From NCBI RefSeq assembly GCF_004332295.1, contig NZ_RXLP01000004.1, positions 62,001 through 126,000 on the forward strand: a stretch of 64,000 nucleotides of DNA, written 5' to 3'. Below, one piece after another: positions 56,366 through 64,000 of this stretch. The translations under genes were made by a program, and so were the position numbers. The notes beneath the pieces were generated by a model. It was not told the DNA's origin. It worked only from the letters and a program-made list of their open reading frames with translations, and searched no databases. The DNA comes from Alloscardovia theropitheci. Lineage in GTDB: Bacteria; Actinomycetota; Actinomycetes; Actinomycetales; Bifidobacteriaceae. Positions within the stretch are counted from its first letter, which is position 1; every line of letters starts with the position of its first letter.

Positions 56366-59023
56366 CTATCGAGCTTGCCACACCGGTAAATCTTCTACTA
56401 CGTTTACATCATAGCTTTCAAATGAAACTTCCCCATCATCAAGTGTGGCATCCAAATCGACCACACCATCAATTGCCCAATCATAGTCACCCTCAAGATC
56501 GCATAAAATTTGTCGCACACGCCAACGATGATGAGTTTTTTCTTGCGAATCATCAAGCATAAAGAATTTGGAAGAACGTGCCTCATTATTTGTAAGCAAA
56601 CCTTCATGGTCTTCATAAAAGTCATCCAACGCGTCTTCCCATTCGTGAACAGGCATACCCCATGCAGAATCGAGCTGCCCTAGTTGTTCTGGTTCATCCA
56701 AATCAATAAGCTGCACGCGGGTAAACAACGCATTGCGCACTAAGGTTATAAGCCCACTCTTGTGTGCGAGAATCTCATCGACAGCTGGAGGTGCTGCCTG
56801 TGCATTAAGCATCTGTACATCAAGATCAGAATCATTTTCACTCAATTGTGCAAGTCCAGCAGCAGCTTCCCATTCATCAACCAACGAAGAATCCACTGTA
56901 CGGACGACTACAGCTAGCCAATCGATAATAGCTCGCAATTGATCATTTTTCTTAACATCTGGAACTGTGCGATCAAGAGCACGGTAGGCATCTGATAAGT
57001 ACCGTAGCAATGTTCCTTCACTACGTGCTATAGACAATGAGGTGACGTAGCTTGTAAAAGAACTCGCCGTTTCGACCATGTCACGTACCACAGATTTGCA
57101 GTTTAATTCGTAATCCGCAGCCCAAGGAACGTCCGTTCGATATTGAATAAACGCCGGAAGAAGCAAATCTTCTAGAGGTTTTGGATACGTCACATCCTGC
57201 AAACGTTCCATACGCTCGTCGTACTCAATTCCCTCATCTTTCATAGCTAGCATTACTTTATCACGTGCACGCCGTTGCTGCACACGTAAAACTGGATACG
57301 GATTTTCCAATGTTGCTTCTACTACGGAAATAACATCTAACGCATACGTATCAGACTGTGGGTCGAGCAATTCAAGTGCCGCAATAAGGAATGGAGACAA
57401 TGGCTGATCGAGTGCCAAATCATCAGGCATATCAATAGTCAGAGAATAATCCATAGAGCCGTCATCAAGTTCCCATTTTTCAACTATCTTTGTATCCATC
57501 AATGTTTGGAAAATCTCTGCAGCACGCTGCTTTAGAGCTTCTTGCTGTTGTTCATTAACTTGACTATGCTTTATGAGCTCTCGAATGCGCTTCCATGCAT
57601 CGCCACCTTGAGCTACTTCATTAAGAATCATTGAATGCGTAATTTGCATATGCGGTGTCAGAATTTCAGGCTCAGATTCAATAAGTTTGAGGAAAGTAGG
57701 CTCACCCCAATTGACAAATCCCTCAGGTGCCTTCTTACGATGGATTTTCTTCAATTTCTTTGGATCACCGTTTGCTTTAGCAATAGCCTTTGCATTTTCA
57801 ATTTCATGCTCTGGTGCTAACGCAATAACAAGCCCTTCTGAATCAAAGCCACTTCTACCCGCGCGGCCTGCAATCTGGTGGAATTCGCGCGAGCGTAAAC
57901 GCCGTTGCTTGAATCCATCATACTTTGTTAACGCGGTAAAAATAACTGTATGAATAGGAACATTAATTCCTACTCCCAAAGTATCCGTACCACAAATAAC
58001 CGGCAGTAAACCTTCTTGAGCGAGATTTTCGACAAGTCGACGATAGCGTGGGAGCATCCCCGCATGATGTACGCCTACACCAGTCAGCAACATACGTTTA
58101 AGCGTCTTACCAAAATACGAAGTAAAACGTGTCCCTTCAAGAGCTTTTTTGATAGCTTCACGTTGAGAACTTGATGCAACGCCCAAATTAGCAAGATTTT
58201 GCGCAGTCTCAACAGCAGCTTCTTGTGCAAAATGAACTACATAAATAGGGGCATCGCCTTTTTGTATATGCTTCGAAATCACCGAATGCAAATCATCGAC
58301 GACATATTCATAGGACAAAGGAACAGGACGCTGAACACTCGAAATAATACTGACAGACCTATCAGTGCTTTCTTCTAATGACTGACATATCCCACTCATA
58401 TCTCCCAACGTGGCACTCATGAGCACAAATTGAGTTTGTGGAAGTGTAATCAGTGGTACCTGCCATGCCCATCCACGATGAGGGTCTGCATAAAAATGAA
58501 ATTCATCCACTGCTACACAGCTCACATCTGCTTTCTCACCTTCTCGAAGAGCTTGATTTGCAAGTATCTCAGCCGTGCAGCAAATGATAAGTGCATGTGG
58601 GTTAATCTGTGAGTCGCCCGTTATCATTCCAACATTTTTTGCACCGAATACGGACACAAGTTCAAAGAATTTTTCCGACACAAGAGCTTTAATTGGAGCC
58701 GTATAATATGAACGCTTCCCATGAGCAAGTGCCATGAAATGCATTCCTAGAGCAATAAGCGACTTGCCTGATCCAGTTGGCGTATTCACAATAGTATGAT
58801 CACCACTAAGAATCGCCAAAATTGCTTCTTCTTGATGTGGCCACAAATTTATTCCACGTGTTTCATGCACCCATTGGGAGAAGATATCGAAAAGGTCAGC
58901 ATCATCTAGAGCAGTATCGCGTTCTGAATTTTCCGGATCTTTCCCTATCTTTTTGGCCACATATCCCAAACTTGCAGGCGTTGATGACCAATTCTCTTTC
59001 AAATTTAAATCTTCGATACTCAT
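56366..59023 (-). CDS. Ski2-like DEFH-box helicase, DUF3516 type
   Basis: An 885-residue superfamily 2 helicase. Walker A TPTGSGKS is at residues 81-88; motif II is VAVDEFHFYADPHRGWAW; motif VI is QIAGRAGRSGFDSEG. The C-terminal third matches the DUF3516 extension of actinobacterial helicases of this group and has no resemblance to the C-terminus of the HelY-like protein at 18434-21055. Its role is unknown, probably in RNA metabolism. It sits upstream of rarA with a 7-base gap. Confidence 0.87.
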   Translation of the reverse strand: MSIEDLNLKENWSSTPASLGYVAKKIGKDPENSERDTALDDADLFDIFSQWVHETRGINLWPHQEEAILAILSGDHTIVNTPTGSGKSLIALGMHFMALAHGKRSYYTAPIKALVSEKFFELVSVFGAKNVGMITGDSQINPHALIICCTAEILANQALREGEKADVSCVAVDEFHFYADPHRGWAWQVPLITLPQTQFVLMSATLGDMSGICQSLEESTDRSVSIISSVQRPVPLSYEYVVDDLHSVISKHIQKGDAPIYVVHFAQEAAVETAQNLANLGVASSSQREAIKKALEGTRFTSYFGKTLKRMLLTGVGVHHAGMLPRYRRLVENLAQEGLLPVICGTDTLGVGINVPIHTVIFTALTKYDGFKQRRLRSREFHQIAGRAGRSGFDSEGLVIALAPEHEIENAKAIAKANGDPKKLKKIHRKKAPEGFVNWGEPTFLKLIESEPEILTPHMQITHSMILNEVAQGGDAWKRIRELIKHSQVNEQQQEALKQRAAEIFQTLMDTKIVEKWELDDGSMDYSLTIDMPDDLALDQPLSPFLIAALELLDPQSDTYALDVISVVEATLENPYPVLRVQQRRARDKVMLAMKDEGIEYDERMERLQDVTYPKPLEDLLLPAFIQYRTDVPWAADYELNCKSVVRDMVETASSFTSYVTSLSIARSEGTLLRYLSDAYRALDRTVPDVKKNDQLRAIIDWLAVVVRTVDSSLVDEWEAAAGLAQLSENDSDLDVQMLNAQAAPPAVDEILAHKSGLITLVRNALFTRVQLIDLDEPEQLGQLDSAWGMPVHEWEDALDDFYEDHEGLLTNNEARSSKFFMLDDSQEKTHHRWRVRQILCDLEGDYDWAIDGVVDLDATLDDGEVSFESYDVNVVEDLPVWQAR

Positions 59024-59166
59024 ATATTTCTACTGCTCTCAACTCTAACGTTTTCATCTACAAAGCATTCTTTAGCTTATTATGCCACGACCACAGCTAT
59101 AAGCTTCACATCTTTGAAGAATTCGAAGTATTCATTTTATCTGTACTCTGTGTAGTTAAGGAAACT

Positions 59167-59172
59167 ATTATA
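59167..59172 (-). promoter_or_regulatory. -10 element for the DUF3516 helicase gene
   Basis: TATAAT on the minus strand, about 144 bases before the helicase start. The hexamer at the -35 distance is poor, so confidence is limited. Confidence 0.35.
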
Positions 59173-59300
59173 TGATTTTAATAAGGTTTTGTTTGCTTAG
59201 GATTATTGGCGTGCACTCTCTGTTTATCGTTCTCCTTGTATGAGTTCACGCTGGCTTTTGAGAAACTATAATCTGTGAAAATTTTACTCTTCGTGCACTT

Positions 59301-59382
59301 TGCGAGATAGTATGCAATTACGCGTTACTAAACATCTCGCAATGCAAAATGGTGTGTACATCTTTATCGATGTACACACCAT
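59301..59382 (-). terminator. Tandem hairpins after aspS
   Basis: The first hairpin met on the minus strand, ATGGTGTGTACATC with GATGTACACACCAT (59348-59381), is followed by TTTTGCATTG and acts as terminator. The second (59301-59341) pairs TGCGAGAT and AGTA with TACT and ATCTCGCA. Together they occupy part of the 403-base gap 59024-59426, which has no protein gene. Confidence 0.65.
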
Positions 59383-59426
59383 AAAACTTGATAGCGGATT
59401 TACCTAGACGACTAACTAAGCAAAAT

Positions 59427-61223
59427 CTACTCTTCGTCCTCTTCTGGATCGTAGTCAACGCCTGTTTCGGCGCGTTGTTCATCAGAAATAGGAGCTGGAG
59501 CCCCAGTCAGTGGATCAGTACCGCCACCTGCCTTAGGGAATGCAATGACATCGCGGATAGAGTCTTCGCCAGCAAGGATAGAAGCACAGCGATCCCAACC
59601 AAACGCAATACCTGCATGAGGAGGAGCACCATACTTAAATGCCTCAAGGAGGAAGCCGAACTTATCCTCAGCTTCTTCTGCACCGATTCCTAGAACATTA
59701 AGTACGCGATCTTGGATGTCATCACGGTGGATACGCACAGAGCCACCACCGATTTCATTACCGTTGCACACAATGTCGTACGAATCAGACATAGCATGAC
59801 CTGGGTCCTGATCAAACTTATCAATCCACTCGGCACTTGGCATCGTAAATGGATGATGAACTGAAGTCCACTTGGAATGACCAACTGCTACATCGTCATC
59901 ATCTGCTTCAAGAGTCTTAAACAATGGGAAATCAACAACCCATGTGAATGCGAACTCGTCCTTCTTCAAGATACCCTCGCGTTTTGCGATTTCGACGCGA
60001 GCAGCGCCCAGCAAAGTCTGAGAAGCTTCACGAGCACCAGCTGCGAAGAAGACGGCATCTCCATCCTGAGCACCAGTTGCAGCCTTCAAACCTTCACGTT
60101 CTGCATCTGATAGGTTCTTAGCAACTGGTCCCTTAAGCTCACCATCCGTGCCGAACTGCACATACGCTAAGCCCTTTGCGCCGCGCTGTCGAGCCCATTC
60201 CTGCCATCCGTCGAACTGACGACGTGGCAGATCCGCAGCACCCGAATAAACGACGGCACCAACGTAATCGGCCTGGAATACACGGAATGGAGTGTCCTTA
60301 AAGTAGTCTGTAAGCTCAACGATTTCATTACCGAAACGCAAATCTGGCTTATCAGAACCATACTTATCCATTGCATCCTTATAGGTAATGCGTTGGAATG
60401 GAATCTGAATTTCGTAGCCAGCTGAAGCCCATACATCTTTCAAGACACGCTCAGCCATAGCGATAACATCTTCTTGACCAACAAAGGCCATTTCCATATC
60501 GAGCTGTGTAAATTCAGGCTGACGGTCTGCACGGAAGTCTTCATCGCGATAGCATCGTGCAAGCTGGTAGTAGCGCTCAATTCCTGAGACCATAAGCAGC
60601 TGCTTCAAAAGCTGTGGAGACTGTGGCAACGCATACCATGAACCTGGGTTCAGTCGAGAAGGTACAAGGAAGTCACGCGCACCTTCAGGAGTTGATTTGA
60701 TGAATGTAGGGGTTTCTACTTCAGTAAAGCCCATCTCATCCAAAGCTTTGCGTGCTGCTTTAGACATTGCAGAGCGCATAAGCAAATTGTTATGCATCTG
60801 TGGTCGACGCAAGTCAAGATAACGATACTTCAAACGAACTTCGTCACTTGGAAGCTGTGTTTCTGATTCGTTCTCCAAAGATGTAGAAACTTGGAATGGC
60901 AATGCCGCAGACTTTGCCAAGATCTCAATATTTTCGGCAACAATTTCGACGTTGCCAGTAGCAAGATGAGCGTTCTCATTACCTTCTGGACGCTGGCGTA
61001 CCAAACCAGTTACAGAAATAACAAATTCGCTGCGAAGTGGACGAGCCATTTCTTCGTCGTTGATAACAACCTGGACAAGTCCAGATGCATCACGTAGATC
61101 AACGAACGCAACGCCGCCGTGATCACGACGACGATCTACCCAACCAGAAATGGTCACGGTAGAACCGATAAGTTCCTCAGTAATGTCCTGAGCATGATGA
61201 GTTCTATAAGCTGTCTGAGACAC
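59427..61223 (-). CDS. aspS: Aspartyl-tRNA synthetase
   Basis: Class II synthetase of the bacterial type (598 residues): an N-terminal OB anticodon-binding domain ([21 protein letters not shown]), motif 2 with [20 protein letters not shown], the GAD insertion domain, and motif 3 GIAFGWDR. The C-terminal tail is acidic (DYDPEEDEE). It follows hisS by 179 bases, the usual hisS-aspS order of actinobacteria. Confidence 0.96.
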   Translation of the reverse strand: MSQTAYRTHHAQDITEELIGSTVTISGWVDRRRDHGGVAFVDLRDASGLVQVVINDEEMARPLRSEFVISVTGLVRQRPEGNENAHLATGNVEIVAENIEILAKSAALPFQVSTSLENESETQLPSDEVRLKYRYLDLRRPQMHNNLLMRSAMSKAARKALDEMGFTEVETPTFIKSTPEGARDFLVPSRLNPGSWYALPQSPQLLKQLLMVSGIERYYQLARCYRDEDFRADRQPEFTQLDMEMAFVGQEDVIAMAERVLKDVWASAGYEIQIPFQRITYKDAMDKYGSDKPDLRFGNEIVELTDYFKDTPFRVFQADYVGAVVYSGAADLPRRQFDGWQEWARQRGAKGLAYVQFGTDGELKGPVAKNLSDAEREGLKAATGAQDGDAVFFAAGAREASQTLLGAARVEIAKREGILKKDEFAFTWVVDFPLFKTLEADDDDVAVGHSKWTSVHHPFTMPSAEWIDKFDQDPGHAMSDSYDIVCNGNEIGGGSVRIHRDDIQDRVLNVLGIGAEEAEDKFGFLLEAFKYGAPPHAGIAFGWDRCASILAGEDSIRDVIAFPKAGGGTDPLTGAPAPISDEQRAETGVDYDPEEDEE

Positions 61224-61402
61224 TGTATTCCTCGATTTACTGTATGGATTTTCTAGGGCAAGGATAGCAACACCACTCTACGTCACTTTTGTTCTTCGTC
61301 ACGCAAAGCTGCAATTGCGAATCCTAGGCCGCAAAGCTCTAAGTGAGCACACGTAAGCACGCTAACTATTTAACTTTATCGTCTAAAAGTATGTATGTTT
61401 TT

Positions 61403-62803
61403 TTAATTATGAGCAAGGATAACGGTTCGTTGAGCAAAATCATCAGCAGGAACCCAGGTCGACGCATCAGCTTCAAGCTGCTCACCAGTAACGATATTCT
61501 TCACTTCTTGTGGAGTCGTCTCGCCGTTTTCCTCTGTTACCGATGGAATCCATACATAAGGGATTCCAAGTTTATCTGCATATTTAATTTGCTTACCAAG
61601 CTTTGCAGCTGTCGGAGCGACATCTGCAGCGATACCGCGAGCTCGTAATGTCCTCGCAATGTCGTTAGAAATGTTACGGTCGTTTTCATTCCATACAGCT
61701 ACAAGCACAGCAGCTGGAGAAATGCGTGATGCATTTGCTTTCACGGTATGAAGCATGTACGCCACTAAACGCGACAATCCAATCGATAATCCAACACCTG
61801 GGTACTTTTTCTTTCCCTGAGTTGCAAGATTGTCATAGCGACCACCCGAGCATACAGATCCTAAGGAGCTCGCTCCTTCAAGGAAGGTCTCATACACAGA
61901 TCCTGTGTAATAATCAAGACCACGGGCAATCTTCAAATCTGCGATAACTGCACCCGGACGGATAAGAGCAGCCTGATCAACAATCATTGCAAGAGTTTCA
62001 AGACCGTCTTGAGCTAATGTATAAGCATCACCGTTCATATCAATACCGTGAGCCTTGCATAAATCATCGAACTTTTCTCGCAATTGCTGGCCATTCTCAG
62101 CGCTTAGCTCGGCTAGTTCGAGACATGCTTGTGCTTGCTCTTGAGTTGCTCCACATTCAGAAATAAGTAGACGTGCCACTTCGTCAGCACCAATTTTGTC
62201 AAGTTTGTCAATTTCACGAAGAACGCCCTCAATATCGCTCAATCCAATGCCACGATAGAAACCTTCAGAAAGTTTACGATTATTTGCATGAACTGTAGCC
62301 TTTGGAAGCCCTAGCTCGCGAAGTTTCTCTAAAGCTTCGACCATAACGAGTGGGACATCTACCTCATAATGACTTGGTAAGTCCCCATTGCCGACAACGT
62401 CGATATCCGCTTGAACGAATTCACGGAAGCGGCCTTCTTGCGGTCTCTCACCACGCCAGACCTTCTGAATTTGCCAGCGTTTGAATGGGAACACAACATC
62501 ACCGGAATTTTCTACCACATATCGCGATAGAGGAACCGTCAAATCGAAGTGAAGTCCCAAACGATCTTCTATTGGCGTGTCGTTTTCATTGCCCACATCT
62601 TGAAGTCGAGACAGAAGATAAATCTCTTTACTTGTCTCACCTTTTTTCAATAAACTTGAGCCTTGTTCGACCGCACGGGTTTCAATTCCAAGGAAACCGT
62701 GGAGTTCGAAAATAGAACGAAGAGTGTCTATAACGTGCTGTTCTACGACACGTTCTTGTGGAAGCCACTCTGGAAAACCTGATAATGATGCACCTTTAGC
62801 CAT
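61403..62803 (-). CDS. hisS: Histidyl-tRNA synthetase
   Basis: Class II synthetase (466 residues). Motif 2 is in FPFKRWQIQKVWRGERPQEGRFREF; histidine A blocks RGLDYYTGSVYE and GGRYDNLA are present; the anticodon-binding domain is at the C-terminus (LVAVWNENDRNISNDIA). The ATG has only a short leader: a TATTAT box lies 8 bases before it, which suggests a nearly leaderless transcript. Confidence 0.95.
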   Translation of the reverse strand: MAKGASLSGFPEWLPQERVVEQHVIDTLRSIFELHGFLGIETRAVEQGSSLLKKGETSKEIYLLSRLQDVGNENDTPIEDRLGLHFDLTVPLSRYVVENSGDVVFPFKRWQIQKVWRGERPQEGRFREFVQADIDVVGNGDLPSHYEVDVPLVMVEALEKLRELGLPKATVHANNRKLSEGFYRGIGLSDIEGVLREIDKLDKIGADEVARLLISECGATQEQAQACLELAELSAENGQQLREKFDDLCKAHGIDMNGDAYTLAQDGLETLAMIVDQAALIRPGAVIADLKIARGLDYYTGSVYETFLEGASSLGSVCSGGRYDNLATQGKKKYPGVGLSIGLSRLVAYMLHTVKANASRISPAAVLVAVWNENDRNISNDIARTLRARGIAADVAPTAAKLGKQIKYADKLGIPYVWIPSVTEENGETTPQEVKNIVTGEQLEADASTWVPADDFAQRTVILAHN

Positions 62804-62810
62804 GTTTCCT

Positions 62811-62840
62811 TATAATAGGTTATGTCACGGAAAATTTGCA
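62811..62840 (-). promoter_or_regulatory. Candidate hisS promoter
   Basis: On the minus strand TTGCAA and TATTAT are spaced by about 18 bases in the gap before hisS. The -35 hexamer lies in the central part of the palindrome at 62829-62849. Confidence 0.45.
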
Positions 62841-62849
62841 AAATTTTCC
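62829..62849. promoter_or_regulatory. Operator-like palindrome between hisS and the DUF349 gene
   Basis: Perfect 9-base arms GGAAAATTT and AAATTTTCC surround GCA. The repeat lies in the 80-base divergent intergenic space and covers the likely -35 region of hisS. The cognate factor is unknown. Confidence 0.55.
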
Positions 62850-62883
62850 ACCTGCTTACTGAAGTTACTATCGAGGAGGGCTT

Positions 62884-64000
62884 ATGTCTCAAGATAATGC
62901 CACTACATCCGCTACCCCATCCATGTTTGCTGCTCATAACAAGCCAACAGCAACATCCTCTCTTTCATCAGCCGTATATGGCGATGCTGATTTAGCAACC
63001 GCAAAGACCTTTGGTCGTGTGGCTGAAGATGGGACAGTTTTTGTCAATGATGACGGTACTGAGCGTGAAATCGGTCAGTACGCAAGCGCAAAGGCAGATG
63101 AAGCTCTCGATCTTTACGCACGTCGTTATCTTGATTTGAAGGCGAAAATTAGCCATGCACGTGCACGTTTTGAATCGTTATCTATCAAGCCTCGTGAAAT
63201 AGATGAGACCCTCGCTTCTTTGAAGGAAGAAGTAAAACTTCCTTCAATGGTCGGCGATTTGAATGCCGTTCGAAAGGCAGTTGAAGAGCTGGGCGAACTT
63301 GGTGAAAGTGTTAAGGATAAACTTGCTAAGGCTCATGAAGAAGCAATCAAAGCTGCTGTATCAAAGCGCACTGCAATCGTCGAAGAAGCTGAAGCACTTG
63401 CCGGACAACTAGGCGAATCTACAAATTGGCGAAATACTAGCGATAAATTCAAGCAACTTTTCAATCAATGGCAAGATGCGCAAAAGCATGGTACTCGAAT
63501 TCAGAAGGATGTTGCTGATGAACTTTGGGGACGTTTCTCAAAAGCTCGTGCGACATTTAATGAAGCTCATCGAGCTTGGATTTCTGCACGCGATGAGGCA
63601 CGAAACGCTGCACGCAGTGCTAAGCAAAACATCATCTCTCGTGCTCAAGAGCTTAAGGACTCTACCGAATGGGCAGAAACTTCCCGTAAGTTTACTGCTC
63701 TTATGAACGAGTGGAAGAAAGCCGGAAACGTTGGACGTAACGAGGACGATGCATTGTGGAAGCAATTTAGAGCTGCCGCTGATGTCTTCTTCAACGCACG
63801 TCAAGCAGATCGAGATCGCATGAACGATTCCGAAAAGGAAAATCTTTCCAAGAAGGAAGAGTTACTCACAAAGGCTGAAGCTCTCGTACCTGTGGCCGAC
63901 GCAAAGGCAGCAAAGGCGGCACGTGTCGCCCTCAGCGCGATTCAAGATGAGTGGGATGCTATCGGTCGTGTACCACGTGCCGACGTGTCTCGAATTGAAG
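62884..64000 (+). CDS. DUF349-domain protein, 5' part
   Basis: The first 372 codons of a gene that runs off the right edge. A GAGGAGGG ribosome-binding site precedes the ATG. After a Thr/Ser/Ala-rich N-terminus and a helical region, repeated helical units typical of DUF349 appear (FKQLFNQWQDAQKHG; FTALMNEWKKAGNVGRNEDDALWKQF; IQDEWDAIGRVPRADV). The protein is highly charged and helical. Function is unknown; in actinobacteria this gene often lies next to hisS and stress genes. No stop is found to the edge. Confidence 0.88.
   Translation, partial: MSQDNATTSATPSMFAAHNKPTATSSLSSAVYGDADLATAKTFGRVAEDGTVFVNDDGTEREIGQYASAKADEALDLYARRYLDLKAKISHARARFESLSIKPREIDETLASLKEEVKLPSMVGDLNAVRKAVEELGELGESVKDKLAKAHEEAIKAAVSKRTAIVEEAEALAGQLGESTNWRNTSDKFKQLFNQWQDAQKHGTRIQKDVADELWGRFSKARATFNEAHRAWISARDEARNAARSAKQNIISRAQELKDSTEWAETSRKFTALMNEWKKAGNVGRNEDDALWKQFRAAADVFFNARQADRDRMNDSEKENLSKKEELLTKAEALVPVADAKAAKAARVALSAIQDEWDAIGRVPRADVSRIE

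Noticed and set aside
1-64000. Mobile elements, prophage, CRISPR, restriction or toxin-antitoxin genes
   Set aside because: No transposase, integrase, spacer-repeat array or related gene was seen on either strand; the window is contiguous core genome.

Overview
The window is about 64 kb of chromosomal housekeeping DNA from a low-GC member of the Bifidobacteriaceae, most likely Gardnerella or a close relative. The actinobacterial markers are RbpA, a fused PafB/PafC-type WYL regulator, a HelY-type Ski2 helicase, GuaB3, a PIP-synthase-like CDP-alcohol transferase, two ClpP paralogues, and the pgsA–DUF881–sbp–DUF881–FHA–MerR cluster. The bifidobacterial markers are the cytidylate kinase/Der fusion, a pyruvate formate-lyase system, and succinyl-CoA ligase genes with no other TCA-cycle gene nearby. 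The A+T-rich third positions and intergenic regions fit Gardnerella better than typical Bifidobacterium. The species call is inference.

Left part (1–22 kb), mostly plus strand: the 3' end of thrS, a HIT protein, a CDP-alcohol phosphatidyltransferase, yebC and ruvC-ruvA-ruvB (with a LexA/SOS box before ruvA) lead into yajC, apt, sucC, sucD, a DUF6350 membrane protein, purH and a small DUF3017 membrane protein with a structured leader. A minus-strand aquaporin-family gene follows. Then come rluB-like and cmk-der, the PafBC-like regulator, a small membrane protein, the HelY-like helicase, rbpA and a HAD phosphatase.

Middle part (22–46.6 kb), almost all minus strand, read from high to low coordinates: a ClC channel and clpP1-clpP2, clpX, a nitroreductase, tRNA-Asn, an M23-like peptidase, guaB3, a DUF6459/Rv3235-like protein, an acyl-CoA ligase, def, rpsB-tsf, pyrH-frr-cdsA-rlmN-lgt-rpe, and the envelope cluster pgsA–DUF881–sbp–DUF881–FHA–MerR. 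One plus-strand lipoprotein of the periplasmic-binding type sits at 39.3–40.9 kb.

Right part (46.9–64 kb), minus strand: tig, rnd, pflA, pflB, nadE, rarA, a second Ski2-like helicase with a DUF3516-type C-terminus, aspS and hisS. A plus-strand DUF349 gene runs off the right edge.

Functionally, the genes cover translation (aminoacyl-tRNA synthetases, S2, EF-Ts, RRF, peptide deformylase), protein quality control (trigger factor, ClpXP), DNA repair (RuvABC, RarA, PafBC), purine and pyridine metabolism, envelope lipids and lipoproteins, and mixed-acid fermentation. I found no insertion sequence, prophage, CRISPR array or resistance island. The points most worth a second look are regulatory: the SOS box, a ClgR-like operator before clpP1P2, two strong palindromes in divergent promoter regions, an RBS-masking leader before the DUF3017 gene, and terminator-like hairpins pressed against clpX and lgt. 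I saw no clear candidate for an undescribed multigene system.
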